A DNA stretch of 6,256 nt from a bacterium (GTDB taxonomy: Bacteria > Verrucomicrobiota > Verrucomicrobiae > Opitutales > Opitutaceae). The notes beneath the pieces are model-generated. The model saw only the letters and a program-made list of their open reading frames with translations, did no database searches and was not told the origin of the DNA. The translations under genes and the position numbers were made by a program. Below, piece by piece: positions 5,759-6,256 of the stretch. Numbering within the stretch: position 1 is the first letter of the stretch; each line of letters begins with the position of its first letter. The stretch lies in assembly GCA_021780625.1 (NCBI GenBank), contig JAJXYI010000356.1, forward strand, positions 1 through 6,256, in the 5' to 3' direction.

Positions 5759-5962
5759 TCAGGCGACCCTGGGCTGCGGCTTTCGGAATGAGTTTTCCTC
5801 CCCGCACCAGGGGCAGAACCAGCGGCTGCGCTTGGGCGCGTCGCCGACCGACCACCACTTGCTGCAGGCGCCGCAGCGAAAATGGCTCAGAACCTCAAGG
5901 GATCGGGTGCCAGTGACCCGGACGGAGGCAGGCTTCGACGAAGAAGAGCGACGGTTGGGCAT
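5759..5962 (-). CDS. Small zinc-ribbon protein of unknown function
   Basis: A 67-residue minus-strand protein from ATG 5962-5960 to TGA 5761-5759. The N-terminal third is basic and serine-rich (PNRRSSSSKPASVR). It is followed by a compact zinc-ribbon core: FRCGACSKWW with Cys30 and Cys33, and 16 residues later WFCPWCGEEN with Cys50 and Cys53. The four cysteines and surrounding aromatics are the pattern of a single zinc-binding rubredoxin-like knuckle, giving a small soluble, possibly nucleic-acid- or protein-binding factor. I do not recognise a named family. An in-frame GTG at 5977-5975 would add five residues; the ATG is preferred because a TATAGT box lies close upstream and would leave the GTG almost no leader. 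It may be transcribed alone or with the upstream membrane gene, 59 bases away. It is not the missing YjdM zinc ribbon: the Cys spacing, context and strand differ. Confidence 0.72.
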   Translation of the reverse strand: MPNRRSSSSKPASVRVTGTRSLEVLSHFRCGACSKWWSVGDAPKRSRWFCPWCGEENSFRKPQPRVA

Positions 5963-5982
5963 GCGTGGAGTCACCACATCAG

Positions 5983-5988
5983 ACTATA
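5983..5988 (-). promoter_or_regulatory. Possible -10 box (TATAGT) for the zinc-ribbon gene
   Basis: On the minus strand TATAGT ends 20 bases before the chosen ATG, which would give a leader of only about 14 bases. A matching -35 TTGACA-like element at 16-18 bases is not evident. It is a single-box observation in otherwise GC-rich DNA. Confidence 0.3.
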
Positions 5989-6021
5989 CCGACGGAGAAA
6001 AGTCTGCAGGTCCGGCACCCG

Positions 6022-6256
6022 TCAGGGGCGATGCGTGTGCCGGCGTCGCAGCATGCCGTAGAGTGGAAGTCCGAGAAGCGCGGCCAGGAGCCCAAGCACG
6101 AAGCCGACCATCGCGCCGCCCAGCGCGGTTGCAAGGGTCCGGGTGATCAGATGGCCAAGCTCGAGATCGGCATGGTGGACGATCAGCGTATCGGCTGCGC
6201 CCACTACGAGTCCCGCCGCCGCTCCGAGGATCGAGATGCCGATGGCCGGGTATCCC
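6022..6256 (-). CDS. 3' end of a small membrane protein with at least two helices (5' partial)
   Basis: The minus-strand frame is open from the right edge of the window and ends at TGA 6024-6022, giving 77 visible residues. Two hydrophobic glycine/alanine-rich segments are seen: IGISILGAAAGLVVGAA (about 5-21) and LGGAMVGFVLGLLAALLGLPLYG (about 45-67). Between them is a polar stretch with HHADLELGH, and the protein closes with a basic cytoplasmic-type tail, RRRHTHRP. The visible part looks like a helical hairpin. An internal GTG at 6204 could act as a start, but the hydrophobic segment continues before it, so a start beyond the window is more likely. The family is not recognised. Confidence 0.6.
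   Translation of the reverse strand, partial: GYPAIGISILGAAAGLVVGAADTLIVHHADLELGHLITRTLATALGGAMVGFVLGLLAALLGLPLYGMLRRRHTHRP

Noticed and set aside
5055..5858. 267-codon minus-strand open frame
   Set aside because: It runs antisense through the Spx/ArsC-like gene and into the zinc-ribbon gene, and no domain is seen.

Overview
The window is high-GC bacterial DNA with compact, mostly short intergenic regions. Four of the genes lack a recognisable Shine-Dalgarno sequence, and three of these begin just after a C-rich leader. A tandem CTTTCAG heptad tract lies in front of the first gene. These traits remind me of Verrucomicrobiota of the Opitutus type, but that is a low-confidence guess from general features, not from a marker gene.

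Left part (1-3911): the tail of an unidentified, probably membrane-bound protein ends at 120. A perfect 12-bp inverted repeat follows, then the potassium-sensing two-component pair. kdpD (341-3007, 888 aa) is a full-length sensor kinase. kdpE (3222-3911, 229 aa) is its OmpR-type response regulator. The two are separated by an unusually long 214-bp gap that contains a terminator-like hairpin. No kdpFABC pump genes are visible.

Middle (3908-4227): a 50-codon frame overlaps the kdpE stop in a GTGA arrangement. It encodes almost exactly the C-terminal domain of the YjdM (PhnA) family without its N-terminal zinc ribbon. It is either a decayed remnant fused next to kdpE or a domain-only small protein. 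A GC-rich hairpin then separates it from the opposite-strand gene.

Right part (4228-6256): on the minus strand, a 218-aa SAM-dependent methyltransferase resembles phospholipid N-methyltransferases. A 479-bp stretch without a convincing gene follows. Next come a plus-strand Spx/ArsC-type thioredoxin-fold protein (5364-5729), a minus-strand 67-aa zinc-ribbon protein (5759-5962), and the 3' end of a small minus-strand membrane protein running off the right edge.

Functionally only kdpD and kdpE clearly work together: KdpD senses potassium limitation or osmotic stress and phosphorylates KdpE, which would activate a high-affinity K+ uptake operon elsewhere. The remaining genes look like unrelated housekeeping or stress genes. 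I see no mobile element, CRISPR array, tRNA or rRNA, and no clear new multi-gene system. The most unusual item is the YjdM C-domain frame coupled to kdpE.
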